NCBI GenBank assembly: GCA_025175895.1
Contig: CM046005.1
Span: 59,296,325 to 59,360,324 of the forward strand
DNA: 64,000 bases
DNA from: Wurfbainia villosa
Taxonomy: Eukaryota > Streptophyta > Magnoliopsida > Zingiberales > Zingiberaceae
Reading direction: 5' to 3'
Shown here one piece after another: positions 34,098 through 45,962 of this stretch. How positions within the stretch are numbered: the stretch's first letter is position 1; each line of letters opens with the position of its first letter. The position numbers and the translations under genes are program-made. The notes beneath the pieces are model-generated. The model ran no database searches. It had not been told where the DNA came from and saw only the letters and a program-made list of their open reading frames with translations.

Positions 34098-34529
34098 ACC
34101 TGTCACGCCCACCCTTTACTAGGATCCGGAGGGGCGGCGCGACGCGATCATACATACATACATCGTACTACTTACAGCGGAAGACTTTAGACATATTTTT
34201 TTTTCTTTTAAACGTAAACATGCTTCGTCATTTCGTAGGTACTTCTTCTTAACATAGAGCATGCATCGTTATTTCATAAGTACTTAGTGCTTAATTCAAG
34301 TCCATAAACAAATCATCTTAAGGAAACATGAATAAGGGACATAACATATCTCTTCCACCATGTCACTGCCACACACACCTTGCCCCTCCTGCTGCTCCCT
34401 TTAGTTTATCCACCCTTTACCTTTATCTGCAGTACAAGAGAACATAAACTATAAGCACATAGGCTTAGCAAGATCCTGTCCTACTCACAAAAACACATAC
34501 ATCGACATTAAGCATAGCATGTAAACATT

Positions 34530-36561
34530 CATAACATATAAGCAAACATAACATGTAACATATATGACATAAGCAACATAACATGTAGCATATGTAACAT
34601 AAGCAAACATAACATGCAACATATCATGTACATATATGACATAAGCAAACATAACATGTAACATATATATCATAAGCAACCATATCATGTAACATATATG
34701 ACATAAGCAAACATAACATGTAACGTATGTAACATAAGCAAACATAACATGTAACATATATAACATAAGCAATCATAACATAAAGGTATAAGCAGGATGC
34801 TTTTCGAAAACATATATCATAGGTATTTGAACATAACTCTCAACATATTGGGCCCGACATTGTACCACATCATCATCATCATAGCGCACATCCCTAAATA
34901 GACCCGAGGTAGCAAGTCTCGAACCTACTAGGTTACTAGGCCCGATCTTAGTCCGTCGACCTAGGGGCCATCATCATAACATAGAAGCCCATCCTAGGCC
35001 CGATCTTAGTCCATCGGCCTAGGGCATCTGGGAGCCCATCCCGTACTAGGCCCGATCTTAGTCCGTCGACCTAGGGGCAATCATAACATAGAAGCCCATC
35101 CTAGGCCCGATCTTAGTCCGTCGGCCTAGGGCAACTTAGGAGCCCATCCCTTTGGACCTTGTTAGGGTCCTGGTACAAGCCATGCAGAAGGTAAAATACA
35201 TACATGCTTCTTATCATAACATATCATATTTTATTTCATAAACATATCATATTTCATTTCATGAACATATCATATTTCATTTCATAAACATATCATATTT
35301 CACTTCATAAACATATCATATTTCACTTCATGAACATATCATATTTCATTTCATAACCATATCATATTTCATTTCATAAACACATATCATGTTTCATTTC
35401 ATAAACATATCATCTTTCACTTCATAAACATATCATATTTCACTTCATAAACATATCATATTTTATTTCATAAACACATATCATATTTCATTTCATAAAC
35501 ATATCATAAATATCACACACATATAGGGCATGGAATAAGGCATCAACATCATGAGCAAGTATACATGGAGTGGCCTAAACTGCATGGAGTTCTATCAAAG
35601 TTTTAAACACCAAACAACTTATATATATGTATGTTCTAACTAAAACACATGTTAATTCTTTAACGTATAAAGCATGGCATAGGACATGTTATCTTCTTCT
35701 AACATCAAACATGGCATGAACTCATTTCAAACCTAACTTAGAGCATGTTATCTTCATCTAGCATCATTTAACATCACAAGTTAACATGAACTCACCTAAA
35801 GCATAAAACACATGTTAACCTAACCTAGAGCATGTTATCTATATCTAGCATCATTTAACATCACAAGTTATCATGAACTCACCTAAAGCATAAAACACAT
35901 GTTAACCTAACCTAGAGCATGTTATCTTCATCTAGCATCATTTAACATCACAAGTTATCATGAACTCACCTAAAGCATGGCATAAAGAACACATTAGGGG
36001 TCTTGGCCAAATGGTTCAAAAAGGGTTTCATGGATCAACCACTTAACTAACTCATCTAAAATCCCTCATCTTCATATTAATACAAGATATAGCATGGATC
36101 ATCATGGTGAGCCCAAGTTATGGTCTTGGCCGAATGTTCAAGGGGGTTTCATGGATCAACCACTTAACTAAACTCATCTAAAAATCCCTCATCTTCATAT
36201 TAATACAAGATATAGCATGGATCATCATGGTGTGCCCAAGTTAGGGTCTTGGCCGAATGATTCCTTGGGTTTTTGAGGTTAACCACTCAACCAAACCCAT
36301 CTAGAAATCCCTCAACTTCAATTTAATACAAGATATAACATGGATCATCATGGTGAGCCCTAGTTATGGTCTTGGCCGAACGTTTCTTGGGGCTTTTAGG
36401 GTTAAACTCTTAACCTAATCCATCTAGCATCCTATCATCATCATATTCATACAAGATATAGCATGGATCTTCATGGTGATCCCTAGTTATGGTCTTGGCC
36501 GAAGTTTCTTGGGGATTTTAGGGTTAAACTCTTAACCTAATCCATCTGGCATCCTAACATC
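34530..36561 (-). repeat. tandem arrays of the right G2 LTR
   Basis: Five arrays in series, each the partner of one in the left LTR. The 52-58-bp array around cgatcttagtccgtc has copies at 34939, 34997, 35049 and 35104 and contains the uninterrupted C1 target near 35066. The 87-bp and 123-bp periods are kept exactly. No open frame of interest. Confidence 0.85.
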
Positions 36562-38401
36562 TGTTAGTGAAAGCCCTAGAGCCAATCATGTGATGATTGT
36601 TGTATGGACTTTATTGTATCATATTCCTATTTATAAAGGCATGGTTATTATATTTACTTGTATTGGTGCCAAATAACTAAATATAATAATGTCCTTGAGT
36701 AGTAGGTTCTTATCTATATCAATCGATTGGTTGAATCGATAATGAGATGATATAGAGAACACTACTCTTAATCATTCCTAGTTGAGTATTAACATTCAGG
36801 GACAATGTTAATGCGTAGAGACTAGCATGTAGGTCAACAAGATGACTTGATCTCACAAGTCATGGATATAAGATATCAAGTTGACACATGGGTATGCATT
36901 GGAGAATGTATACTGAATGACTCGCCATGAGAAAGTATCATGGATCGTTATATGAGTGTCATATACTTTCTCATGTGGCTATTAGTATGACTATTAGTCC
37001 TTGGACCTGAAGTCACCATGGTTCCCTACATAATGAGTTGCATACTTTGGCTTCGTCAAACGTCACCCGTAAATGGGTGGACTATAAAGGCGATTACTGG
37101 GTATGTAACAAATTATGCGGAGGGATGTGAGTGATGTAGATGGGATCTATCCCTCCTATATGATGGGGGTGACATCGATATTCTTGATAGAGTGAGACCA
37201 CGAAGTGCATGGCCATGCCCAAATGAGTCAATATGAGATATTGAGCTCATTTGATTAGAGTGAGTCTACTTGGAGATCAAGATTTAGATTGTACCGAGGA
37301 TGACACGGTCTATGCCTCGATTGGTCAATCTAGATGTCAAGGATAGAGGGACATTGTCACATATTGTGAGAGTCACAATTAGTAGTCACAAAGGTGATGT
37401 TGGAGCTCAACATTCTTGTAACTTGGGTAGCAATGATGTGTTGCTAGATACCGCTCATTGCTTATGTTCCTAAATCGATTTAAGGGACATTGCCAACGTT
37501 ACAAGAACCTATAGGGTCACACACATAAGAGCAATTAGATGGAGATTAGGTTCATATGATGAACCATGAGGATTAGGTTCATGGGATGAACCAAATTGGA
37601 TTAAGAGTAATCCAAATTAGACTAATTGAGTTAGACTCAAGTTGATTCAAGTGTTGAATGAGTCTAATTGAGATTTGATTCATCAAATCAATTTAAATTA
37701 ATGAATAGAGATTCATTAAATTAAATTGACTTGAGTCAAGTGGTTAGATTTGATCAACCATGGGAGATTAGAGGTCAAGTTTGACTTGACTTGAGAGGGA
37801 AGATGAAAGGTCAAGTTTGACTTGACCAAATGCCATGTCATGATGATGACTAGGCATGGCCGGCCAATGATGATGCTCCACATCATCATTGACTTTGTCA
37901 ATTGGTGCCACCTCATGAGGGAGACCAAGGGACATGGGAGTTACATGCATGCATGTAACTCCCTCTCCATGAAGTGGCCGGCCACTTTAGGGGTTTCATT
38001 AGATGAAATTCATTTGTGTGAGTTAATTCCAACTTCATCTTCAACCTTGGATCATCTTCCTCTCAAGCTCTACCTCTCCCAACCTCTCCTTGGCCGAAAT
38101 TCCTAAGGGAGTGCTAGCACACTCTAAGGCATTTTTCTCCACCTATTGCTTGTGTGGATACCATAGAGGAGTGTGCACTTGACACTCTCGAGTTCCAACG
38201 AACTTTTGGACGAGCGGGATAAGCGAAGGGCGTCGCTACGAGGGTAACGTTCTAACCTCTTAGATCTAAGGTAGATCTAGGATTTCTGTAAGTACATACA
38301 TGTAATTATAATTTTTTTATACTTCGCACGGATCCGTGGCCGGGGCTTCCGAGGTTTCCGCAACGCAAAAAGTGGTTTTTGCGGCTCGGAAAACCCCAAC
38401 A
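36562..38401 (+). mobile_element. C2 5' LTR
   Basis: Complete LTR. Between 37688 and 37987 it holds three long inverted repeats: an AT-rich one (37688-37706 with 37711-37729, one mismatch), a 28-bp perfect palindrome (37936-37963) and a 16-bp perfect palindrome AAGTGGCCGGCCACTT (37972-37987). All are present in the 3' LTR. I could not place a TATA box with confidence (TATAAAGG occurs near 36630 and 37083). Confidence 0.94.
37936..37987. repeat. adjacent perfect palindromes in the C2 LTR
   Basis: The first palindrome has half-site GGGAGTTACATGCA (37936-37949) followed directly by its complement. The second, AAGTGGCCGGCCACTT, begins eight bases later. Both are unchanged at 45178-45205 and 45214-45229. 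Confidence 0.92.
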
Positions 38402-38402
38402 G

Positions 38403-38418
38403 TGGTATCAGAGCCACG
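38403..38418 (+). other. primer-binding site of C2 (tRNA-iMet type)
   Basis: TGGTATCAGAGCCACG one to two bases after the LTR end CCCCAACA. The core is intact. Confidence 0.92.
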
Positions 38419-39212
38419 TGCGAAGCATGTATGTGTTTCGTCTTTGTAGTTTTTATATTAGATATAAAAATTACAGATTTATATGTTTCTGTAAATTTTC
38501 TTATTTTATAGAATTTTTGGGTATTTTTCTCGTAGAGTCGAAGCAACGAGTGTTGGGACACTCGTAGGCTTCAACCGTCGAGAAAAACTCTCCGAATCGG
38601 CGAGTTCTCGCTTTAGGTTTTTGGGACAGCGACTTAAGTCGCTGTAAGATCATTGTAGGGACACTCGCGAAGTTTATTTTGCGAGTAGGGGCGCTGCCCC
38701 TATCCCCGAAAGGGGCCATGTCCCGCGATCACGCCCGGAAACCGCTTAGCGGGACCGTTACGGAGAGTTGACTCATAAATTTGAAATAAATTAGGAAAAA
38801 TTATAGAAATTTCTATAAAAATACATAATTTAGAATTATGTATAATTCTGTGATTGTCATGGCCCAATGACCCCAATTTGATTGAATAAGTGTGTTGTAA
38901 TTCATAATACGGCCTGCGTGCCGTTTTGTGGTTGTGCATGTTGTATAGTGTATGCGACCTGCGCGTCGTACCTCTTATTTTGAAATTCTAGTTGTAATTA
39001 GTTTTTAGACTCGAATGTAACTCGAGTTTCGTATTTGTAATGTACAAAATGGAGCGGTGGAAAGTCCACTTGAAGACGAGCTTACGAGAAGGGTGACGAC
39101 GACACATGGCGGTCAAAGGAAGCGCTTGGAGAAGCCGCTAGCCTTAGGTAGACCGTCCGATCTTCTCATTGGCTTGAGAAGATCGTAGTAGGGCCATGAC
39201 TATATCACATTT

Positions 39213-39229
39213 AATTATATATATATATG

Positions 39230-39277
<48 letters not shown>
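39213..39277. repeat. (TA)n microsatellite in the C2 leader
   Basis: An alternating TA tract, interrupted once by TGCTG near 39228, in an otherwise AT-rich leader. Confidence 0.9.
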
Positions 39278-39279
<2 letters not shown>

Positions 39280-39459
39280 ATTGATTTTTTGCTTGTATGT
39301 AATGCATGCTAGTAGAAAAATGTTTGTATGTATATGATGCATGCTAGGTTAATTTTCTTGTATGTATATGATGCATGCTAATATAGGATAATAAAGGCCT
39401 AATTGCATATAAGATACACATTACGATTAGATTAGATCATAATCGAATCAACTCGAAAA

Positions 39460-39890
39460 TGCCTACCGAGCCTTGATACCCATCACTACCTCGATCATTT
39501 GTTGTTGTTGAATCTGCCAAAGCAGAGCAACGCATATTATCTTGGTAGGGTGCGGAGGGACAATCTTGGTCCCGCCTATCACGTTAGAGTAAGCTCAATT
39601 AGATTGAGCAAAACTAGTTAACTCAATTGGATCGAGTAGAACTATAGGCATATTCCAATCGTTGGAAAGATAGGTTAAGATCGCATTTACACTAAATCTT
39701 GGGCGATTTAGCCAAAGCTAACTCAAGGTCTTTTGTAAATGTGGGTCTTAATCCTATAAACAAGAGTTGCATAGAGATGTAATCGGTAATGTGTTACCCA
39801 CCGATCGTACTAAGTCTTGGGCGATTTAGCCAAAGCTAACTCAAGGCTTTGTATAATGTGGATCTTGTCCCGCAAGAATTATAGCTAGTT
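39460..39890 (+). repeat. C2 leader hairpins with a shared 32-nt loop
   Basis: An identical 32-nt block beginning TCTTGGGCGATTTAGCCAAA occurs at 39697-39728 and 39815-39846. Around the first copy, TAGGTTAAGA (39671-39680) pairs with TCTTAATCCTA (39746-39756), and CATTTAC (39684-39690) pairs with GTAAATG (39735-39741). The stem around the second copy is weaker. A further hairpin without this loop pairs GCCTACC near 39470 with GGTAGG near 39544. The position between primer-binding site and gag matches the C1 array. Confidence 0.75.
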
Positions 39891-40042
39891 TGTATGAATC
39901 TAGTAAAAGTGGTTTGACCACATCCATAACTCGATTCTATAAAATTCCTATAATTTAGTGGGAGCATCATTTGATTAAAGGCCTAATTAAATGATAAAAG
40001 GAATATGATATTAATTCTTTGCATTGTATGTTGTAGATAACT

Positions 40043-40640
40043 ATGTCGACAACCACGAACACTCTCTCTCTGCGATCCGTCCTTGAGAAGGACAAGCTCA
40101 ATGGAGCAAATTTCCTGGACTGGTACAGGAACTTGAGAATTGTTCTCACCCAAGAAAGGAAGTTGTACGTCCTGGAGCAGCCCATTCCGGAGGCACCTCC
40201 TGCCAATGCCTCGCGAGCTGACAAAGATGCTTACAAGAAGCATCAAGATGATGCATTAGATGTGTCATGTCTAATGCTCACGACCATGAACTCTGAGCTT
40301 CAGAAGCAACACGAGTTCATGAATGCTTATGATATGGTTGGACATCTTCGTCAACTATATCAAGGACAAGCTAGGCATGAGAGATATGAAGTCTCTAAGG
40401 CATTATTTGGGTCCAAAATGCAAGAAGGGACTCCCGTAGGTACATATGTACTCAAGATGATTGGGTACGTAGAAAACCTACAAAGACTGGGATTCCCACT
40501 TGGCCAAGAGTCCACTTGACCTAATCTTGCAATCTTTGCCACAGCCTTCAATCAATTTGTCATGAATTATAACATGAATGAAATTGATAAGCCATTACTG
40601 AAATGCTCAAGATGTTGAGAAGCTAGAGCTTAACCTTAAG
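40043..40640 (+). pseudogene. gag: C2 gag, N-terminal part
   Basis: A copia gag polypeptide starting with ATG at 40043. The open part is 158 codons: SLRSVLEKDKLNGANFLDWY, NLRIVLTQERKLYVLEQP, DVSCLMLTTMNSELQKQHE, VGHLRQLYQGQARHERYEV, and a final block around GYVENLQRLGFPLGQ. An extra base near 40516 gives a stop; NQFVMNYNMNEIDKPL is readable in a shifted frame to about 40600, and a second shift leads to the lysine-rich part at 40662. The N-terminus is better kept than in C1. Confidence 0.88.
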
Positions 40641-40661
40641 AAGGGTAAATCTGACACCATT

Positions 40662-40979
40662 TTGATGGTGCAGAAGAAGAAAGGCAAGGGCAAGCCTAAA
40701 GGTAAGGGAAAGTCCCAAGCCAAGGGCAAAGGCAATGAACTTAAACCCAAAGGAGGGGTAGCCAAGGAAGGGGCTTGCTTCTTCTGCAAGGAAGCAGGAC
40801 ACTGGAAGCGTAACTGCAAGGCATACCTGGAAGATCTTAAGAAGAAGAGAAGTGAGACTTCTACTTCAGGTATAAATGTTATAGAAGTCAATCTATCTAT
40901 TTCTTCATCATGGGTATTAGATACCGGGATGTGCATCTCACATTTGTACCAATGTACGATGAGAAATAGCAGGCATTGA
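40662..40979 (+). pseudogene. gag: C2 gag zinc knuckle and start of protease
   Basis: A lysine/glycine-rich segment (KGKGKPKGKGKSQAKGKG) precedes a complete zinc knuckle CFFCKEAGHWKRNC (CX2CX4HX4C). The protease active-site motif WVLDTG follows near 40917, but the next residues are MCISHLYQC where relatives have CxSHIC, and a stop closes the frame at 40977-40979. The remainder of protease (about 40980-41160) is frameshifted. Confidence 0.85.
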
Positions 40980-41168
40980 CAAAGGCGAGGTGGACCTATG
41001 AGTAGGCAATGGAGCAAGGGTTCTGCCATTCGTAGGGAACTTATAATCTATCTCGCCTCAGGCTTGTACTAGAATTAGATGAATGTTGTTATGTGCTCGC
41101 CTTAACTAAGAACATCATTTCAGTTTCTTGTTTGGACAAGAAAGGTTTTCATTTATAATAAAGAACAA

Positions 41169-42210
41169 ATGTTGTTGGTTTATTTAAATGATATGTTCTA
41201 TTGTAGTGCACCTCTAATGAGCGGACTCTACTTTCTAGACTTAGAGAGCCCTATCTATAACATAAGTACCAAGAGGTTCAAGTCAAATGAGTTGAACCAA
41301 ACCTATCTCTGGCATTGTCGCTTAGGTCACATAAATGAGAGTCGCTTATCTCAGCTCCATAAGGATGGGCTGCTAGACTCATTTGATTTTGAATCATATG
41401 AGACATGCGAGTCTTGCCTTTTAGGCAAGATGACCAAGACTCCCTTTAGTGGACATAGCGAAAGAGCAACAGATTTGTTAGGACTTATACATAGTGATGT
41501 ATGTGGTCCTGTATTCTTTGCTAGAGGTGGTTACAGTACTTAATTACATTTCTTGATGACTTGAGAGATATGGTTATGTGTATCTTATGACACATAAATC
41601 AATCCTTTGAAAAGTTCAAAGAATTCAAGAATGAAGTACAAAACCAAATTGGCAAGAGTATTAAGATACTTCGATCAGATCGAGGTGGTGAATACCTTAG
41701 CCATGAGTTTCGTGACTATCTAGATGAGTGTGGGATTCTATCCCAACTCACTCCTCCGGAACACCACGTGGAATGATGTATCGAAAGGAGGAATCGTACT
41801 ATTGATCTGATGACGATCTATGATGAGTCACACAGATCTTTCTATATCCTTTTGGGGATATGCTCGACACAGAACCTTTACCCTTAACCGTGTACCATCC
41901 AAGGTCATGGTAAAGACACCATATATATGGACAGGAAAAATCCCAAGATGTCTTTTATGAGGATTTGGGGTTGTGAGGCTTACGCTCGACGCCAAGTCTC
42001 GCATAAACCGGGACCCAAACCGATAGGTGCTATTTTGTTGGATATCCCAAGGATACAAAGGATATTACTTCTACATTCGATCGACAAAGTGTGTGTGGCA
42101 AAGACTGGGGTTTTTCTCGAAAGGGATTTTGTTTCTAGACAAACTAGTGGGAGTACCTTCGATCTTGAAGAAATTCAAGATAAGGACCATAGCACTGAGG
42201 CCTTGATGGA
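41169..42210 (+). pseudogene. pol: C2 pre-integrase finger and integrase, broken
   Basis: The first segment (to 41543) holds the GAG-pre-integrase finger LWHCRLGH...YETCESCLLGKM with H, H, C and C present, and the first integrase aspartate in HSDVCGP. After a frameshift, RSDRGGEYLSHEFRDYL near 41675-41730 carries the second aspartate, but TPPEHHVE and a stop replace the segment with the catalytic glutamate; CIERRNR follows in the next stretch. A KMSFMRIWGCEAYARR block is readable at 41940-42000. Integrase is inactive in this copy. Confidence 0.85.
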
Positions 42211-42212
42211 GG

Positions 42213-43565
42213 TTGAATAGGAACCATAAAGTGTTGTGGGTGATGAGGTTGTTGCACAAAGAGTTGTGGAACAACCACTGCTCAAGTAGACCTACCTCTT
42301 GGCAGTCCGATAGGGTACACGTCGTCACCGAGAGATACTCATTTCTCTTGTCAGACCATGATGACGTTATGCTAATTGAGAATGAGCCTACCTCCTATCA
42401 GGAAGCTGTGATGAGCCCAGATTATGAGAAATGGCTAGACGCCATGAGATCCGAGATGGAATCCATGTACACTAACCAAGTATGGACTTTGGTTGATCCA
42501 CCTGAAGGGGTCAAACCCATTGGGTGTAAGTGGGTCTTTAGGAGAAAGACTGACATGGATGGACTTACGCATACCTATAAGGGCCGATTGGTGGCTAAAG
42601 GTTTCAAGCAAATTCATGGTATTGACTATGATGAAACCTTTTCTCCAGTGGCGATGTTTAAGTCCATTCGGATCTTGCTTGCTATTGCAGCATACCACGA
42701 TTATGAGATCTGGCAGATGGATGTCAAAACCGCATTTCTGAATGGAAACTTACTCGAGGATGTGTACATGACACAACCTGAGGGTTTTGTAGATCCACAG
42801 CATACTGGGAAGGTATGCAAGCTGCAAAGGTCCATTTATGGGCTAAAGCAAGCTTCTCGGGGCTGGAATCTTCGATTCGATGATGCGATCAAACAGTTTG
42901 GTTTCATCAAGAATGAAGATGAACCCTGTGTCTACAAGAGGGTTAATGGGAACACAGTTGTGTTCCTTGTATTGTATGTGGATGACATACTACTCATTGG
43001 AAATGACATCCCTTCGCTACAGTCTATGAAGACTTGGCTGGGGACGTGCTTCTCAATGAAGGACTTAGGTGAAGCATCCTGTATTCTAAGCATAAAGATC
43101 TATAGAGATAGATCTAAGAGATTGCTTGGCCTAAGTCAGAGTACATACATTGACACGGTATTACTTCGGTTTGCCATGCAGAATTCCAAGAAAGGACTTC
43201 TGCCGATGTCACATGGTGTGAGTCTTTCGAAGACTCAATGTCCCTCTTCTAGAGAGGAGAGAGACCGCATGGATAAGATCCCTTACGCATCTGCTATAGG
43301 ATCTATCATGTACGCCATGATGTGTACTCGTCCTGATGTCTCGTATGCTTTGAGCATGACGAGTAGATACCAGTCAGATCCAGGTGAGCGTCACTGGATA
43401 GCAGTCAAGAATATTCTTAAGTACTTGAGAAGGACTAAAGAATATTTCTTGATATTTGGAGGCGATGAGGAGCTAGCTGTAAAGGGTTACAGCGATGCCA
43501 GCTTCCAAACTGACCAGGATGATTATAGATCGCAGTCAGGGTTCATGTTTTGCTTGAATAGGTAG
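42213..43565 (+). pseudogene. pol: C2 reverse transcriptase and part of RNase H
   Basis: A 450-codon open segment, the longest coding frame in C2. It has NEPTSYQEAVMSPDYEKWLD, VWTLVDPPEGVKPIGCKWVF, QMDVKTAFLNGNLLEDVY and the catalytic YVDD at 42975-42986, then the thumb and connection (LGLSQSTYIDTVLLRFAM), KIPYASAIGSIMYAMMCTR and the RNase H start GYSDASFQTDQDD. The first 30 codons do not look like pol, so the true join to integrase is upstream and broken. The frame closes at FCLNR by a shift. Confidence 0.94.
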
Positions 43566-43793
43566 CACTGTGAGCTGGAAGAGTTCCAAGCAGGACACAG
43601 TTATTGATTCTACAACAGAGGCCGAATATATCGATGCTTCCATCTCATTCGTGAGATTGTCGATCGAGGAGATGTGAAGATTTGCAGAGTACCCACAGAG
43701 GCTAACATCGCAGATCCCTTGACCAAGACTCTGGCACAGAAAAAGCATGATGGTCACACTAGGTCATTGGGTATTAGATACTACGGTGATTGA
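43560..43793 (+). pseudogene. pol: C2 RNase H end and polyprotein C-terminus
   Basis: The shifted frame reads STVSWKSSKQDTVIDSTTEA and EYIDAS. It then joins directly to HLIREIVDRGDVKICRVPTE with about 50 codons missing compared with C1-like relatives, and ends DPLTKTLAQKKHDGH...YYGD and a stop at 43791-43793. The deletion removes part of the RNase H active site. Confidence 0.85.
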
Positions 43794-43803
43794 CACTAGT
43801 GCT

Positions 43804-43813
43804 AGTGGGAGAT
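43804..43813 (+). other. C2 polypurine tract
   Basis: AGTGGGAGAT directly before the 3' LTR start at 43814. Confidence 0.8.
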
Positions 43814-45642
43814 TGTTAGTGAAAGCCCTAGAGCCAATCATGTGATGATTGTTGTATGGACTTTATTATATCATATTCCTATTTATAAAGGCATGGTTAT
43901 TATATTTACTTGTATTGGTGCCAAATAACTAAATATAATAATGTCCTTGAGTAGTAGGTTCTTATCTATATCAATCGATTGGTTGAATCGATAATGAGAT
44001 AATATAGAGAACACTACTCTTAATCATTCCTAGTCGAGTATTAACATTCAGGGACAATGTTAATGCTTAGAGACTAGCATGTAGGTCAACAATCTCACAA
44101 GTCATGGATATGAGATATCAAGTTGACACATGGGTATGCATTGGAGAATGTATACTGAATGACCCGCCATGAGAAAGTATCATGGATCGTTATATGAGTG
44201 TCATATACTTTTTCATGTGGCTATTAGTATGACTATTAGTCCTTGGACCTGAAGTCACCATGGTTCCCTACATAATGAGTTGCATACTTTGGCTTCGTCA
44301 AACGTCACCCGTAAATAGGTGGACTATAAAGGCGATTACTGGGTATGTAACAAATTATGCGGAGGGATGTGAGTGATGTAGATGGGATCTATCCCTCCTA
44401 TATGACGGGGGTGACATCGATATTCTTGATAGAGTGAGACCACGAAGTGCATGGCCATGCCCAAATGAGTCAATATGAGATATTGAGCTCATTTGATTAG
44501 AGTGAGTCTACTTGGAGATCAAGATTTAGATTGTACCGAGGATGACACGGTCTATGCCTCGATTGGTCAATCTAGATGTCAAGAATAGAGGGACATTGTC
44601 ACATATTGTGAGAGTCACAATTAGTAGTCACAAAGGTGATGTTGGAGCTCAACATTCTTGTAACTTGGGTAGCAATGATGTGTTGCTAGATACCGCTCAT
44701 TGCTTATGTTCCTAAATCGGTTTAAGGGACATTGCCAACGTTACAAGAACCTATAGGGTCACAGACATAAGAGCAATTAGATGGAGATTAGGTTCATATG
44801 ATGAACCATGAGGATTAGGTTCATGGGATGAACCAAATTGGATTAAGAGTAATCCAAATTAGACTAATTGAGTTAGACTCAAGTTGATTCAAGTGTTGAA
44901 TGAGTCTAATTGAGATTTGATTCATCAAATCAATTTAAATTAATGAATAGAGATTCATTAAATTAAATTGACTTGAGTCAAGTGGTTAGATTTGATCAAC
45001 CATGGGATATTAGAGGTCAAGTTTGACTTGACTTGAGAGGGAAGATGAAAGGTCAAGTTTGACTTGACCAAATGCCATGTCATGATGATGACTAGGCATG
45101 GCCGGCCAATGATGATGCTCCACATCATCATTGACTTTGTCAATTGGTGCCACCTCATGAGGGAGACCAAGGGACATGGGAGTTACATGCATGCATGTAA
45201 CTCCCTCTCCATGAAGTGGCCGGCCACTTTAGGGGTTTCATTAGATGAAATTCATTTGTGTGAGTTAATTCCAACTTCATCTTCAACCTTGGATCATCTT
45301 CCTCTCAAGCTCTACCTCTCCCAACCTCTCCTTGGCCGAAATTCCTAAGGGAGTGCTAGCACACTCTAAGGCATTTTTCTCCACCTATTGCTTGTGTGGA
45401 TACCATAGAGGAGTGTGCACTTGACACTCTCGAGTTTTGGCGAACTTTTGGACGAGCGGGATAAGCGAAGGGCGTCGCTACGAGGGTAACATTCTAACCT
45501 CTTAGATCTAAGGTAGATCTAGGATTTCTGTAAGCACATACATGTAATTATAATTTTTTTATACTTCGCACGGATCCGTGGGCGGGGCTTCCGAGGTTTC
45601 CGCAACGCAAAAAGCGGTTTTTGCGGCTCGGAAAACCCAACA
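43814..45642 (+). mobile_element. C2 3' LTR
   Basis: 1,829 bp. Relative to the 5' LTR it lacks 10 bp (near 44090) and carries TTGG at 45437-45440 where the 5' LTR has CCAA at 38195-38198. The TSD acatc follows. Confidence 0.95.
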
Positions 45643-45954
45643 ACATCATCATATTCATACAAGGTATGGTATGGAACTTCATTGAAAACCCAAGTAAAGG
45701 TCTTGGCTGAATGGTTCATGGAGAATTTGACTTAACAACTTCAATCGAAAAGCTACTTGTATGCAGGTGAGGGGATACTTACATCCTTCGCTTTGCTTTT
45801 AGTTGGAAGATGACCTAAGGGAAGCCAAACCTAGCCTTCTTCTTGCTTGGATGAGTTTCAGACAAAGGATGAAAAGGGAGGGGAAATGGATCTCGGTGAG
45901 GAAGAAGATGAGAGGAGAGAAAAGCAATTTGATCACTCATGTCTCCTCATTCCC

Positions 45955-45962
45955 CCTATTTA
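45955..45962 (-). promoter_or_regulatory. TATA-like box of the G2 5' LTR
   Basis: The minus strand reads TAAATAGG with the same context as 29043-29050. C2 lies about 300 bp downstream of it, between this promoter and the G2 primer-binding site. Confidence 0.4.

Larger units (their letters stand above)
36562..45642 (+). mobile_element. C2: Ty1/copia element in the right G2 LTR
   Basis: A 9,081-bp element with perfect TSD acatc (36557-36561 and 45643-45647). LTRs of 1,840 and 1,829 bp run from TGTTAGTGAAAG to AACCCAACA. They differ by roughly twenty substitutions, a 10-bp deletion and a one-base change in a C run (counted by eye), about 1 percent, so this is the youngest element here for which both LTRs can be compared. 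The empty target is visible in the left G2 LTR near 28733. Gene order and PBS are as in C1, but the LTR sequence is of a different family. Confidence 0.95.

Noticed and set aside
39213..39277. TA microsatellite as an origin or matrix attachment site
   Set aside because: A simple TA tract alone gives no support for either.
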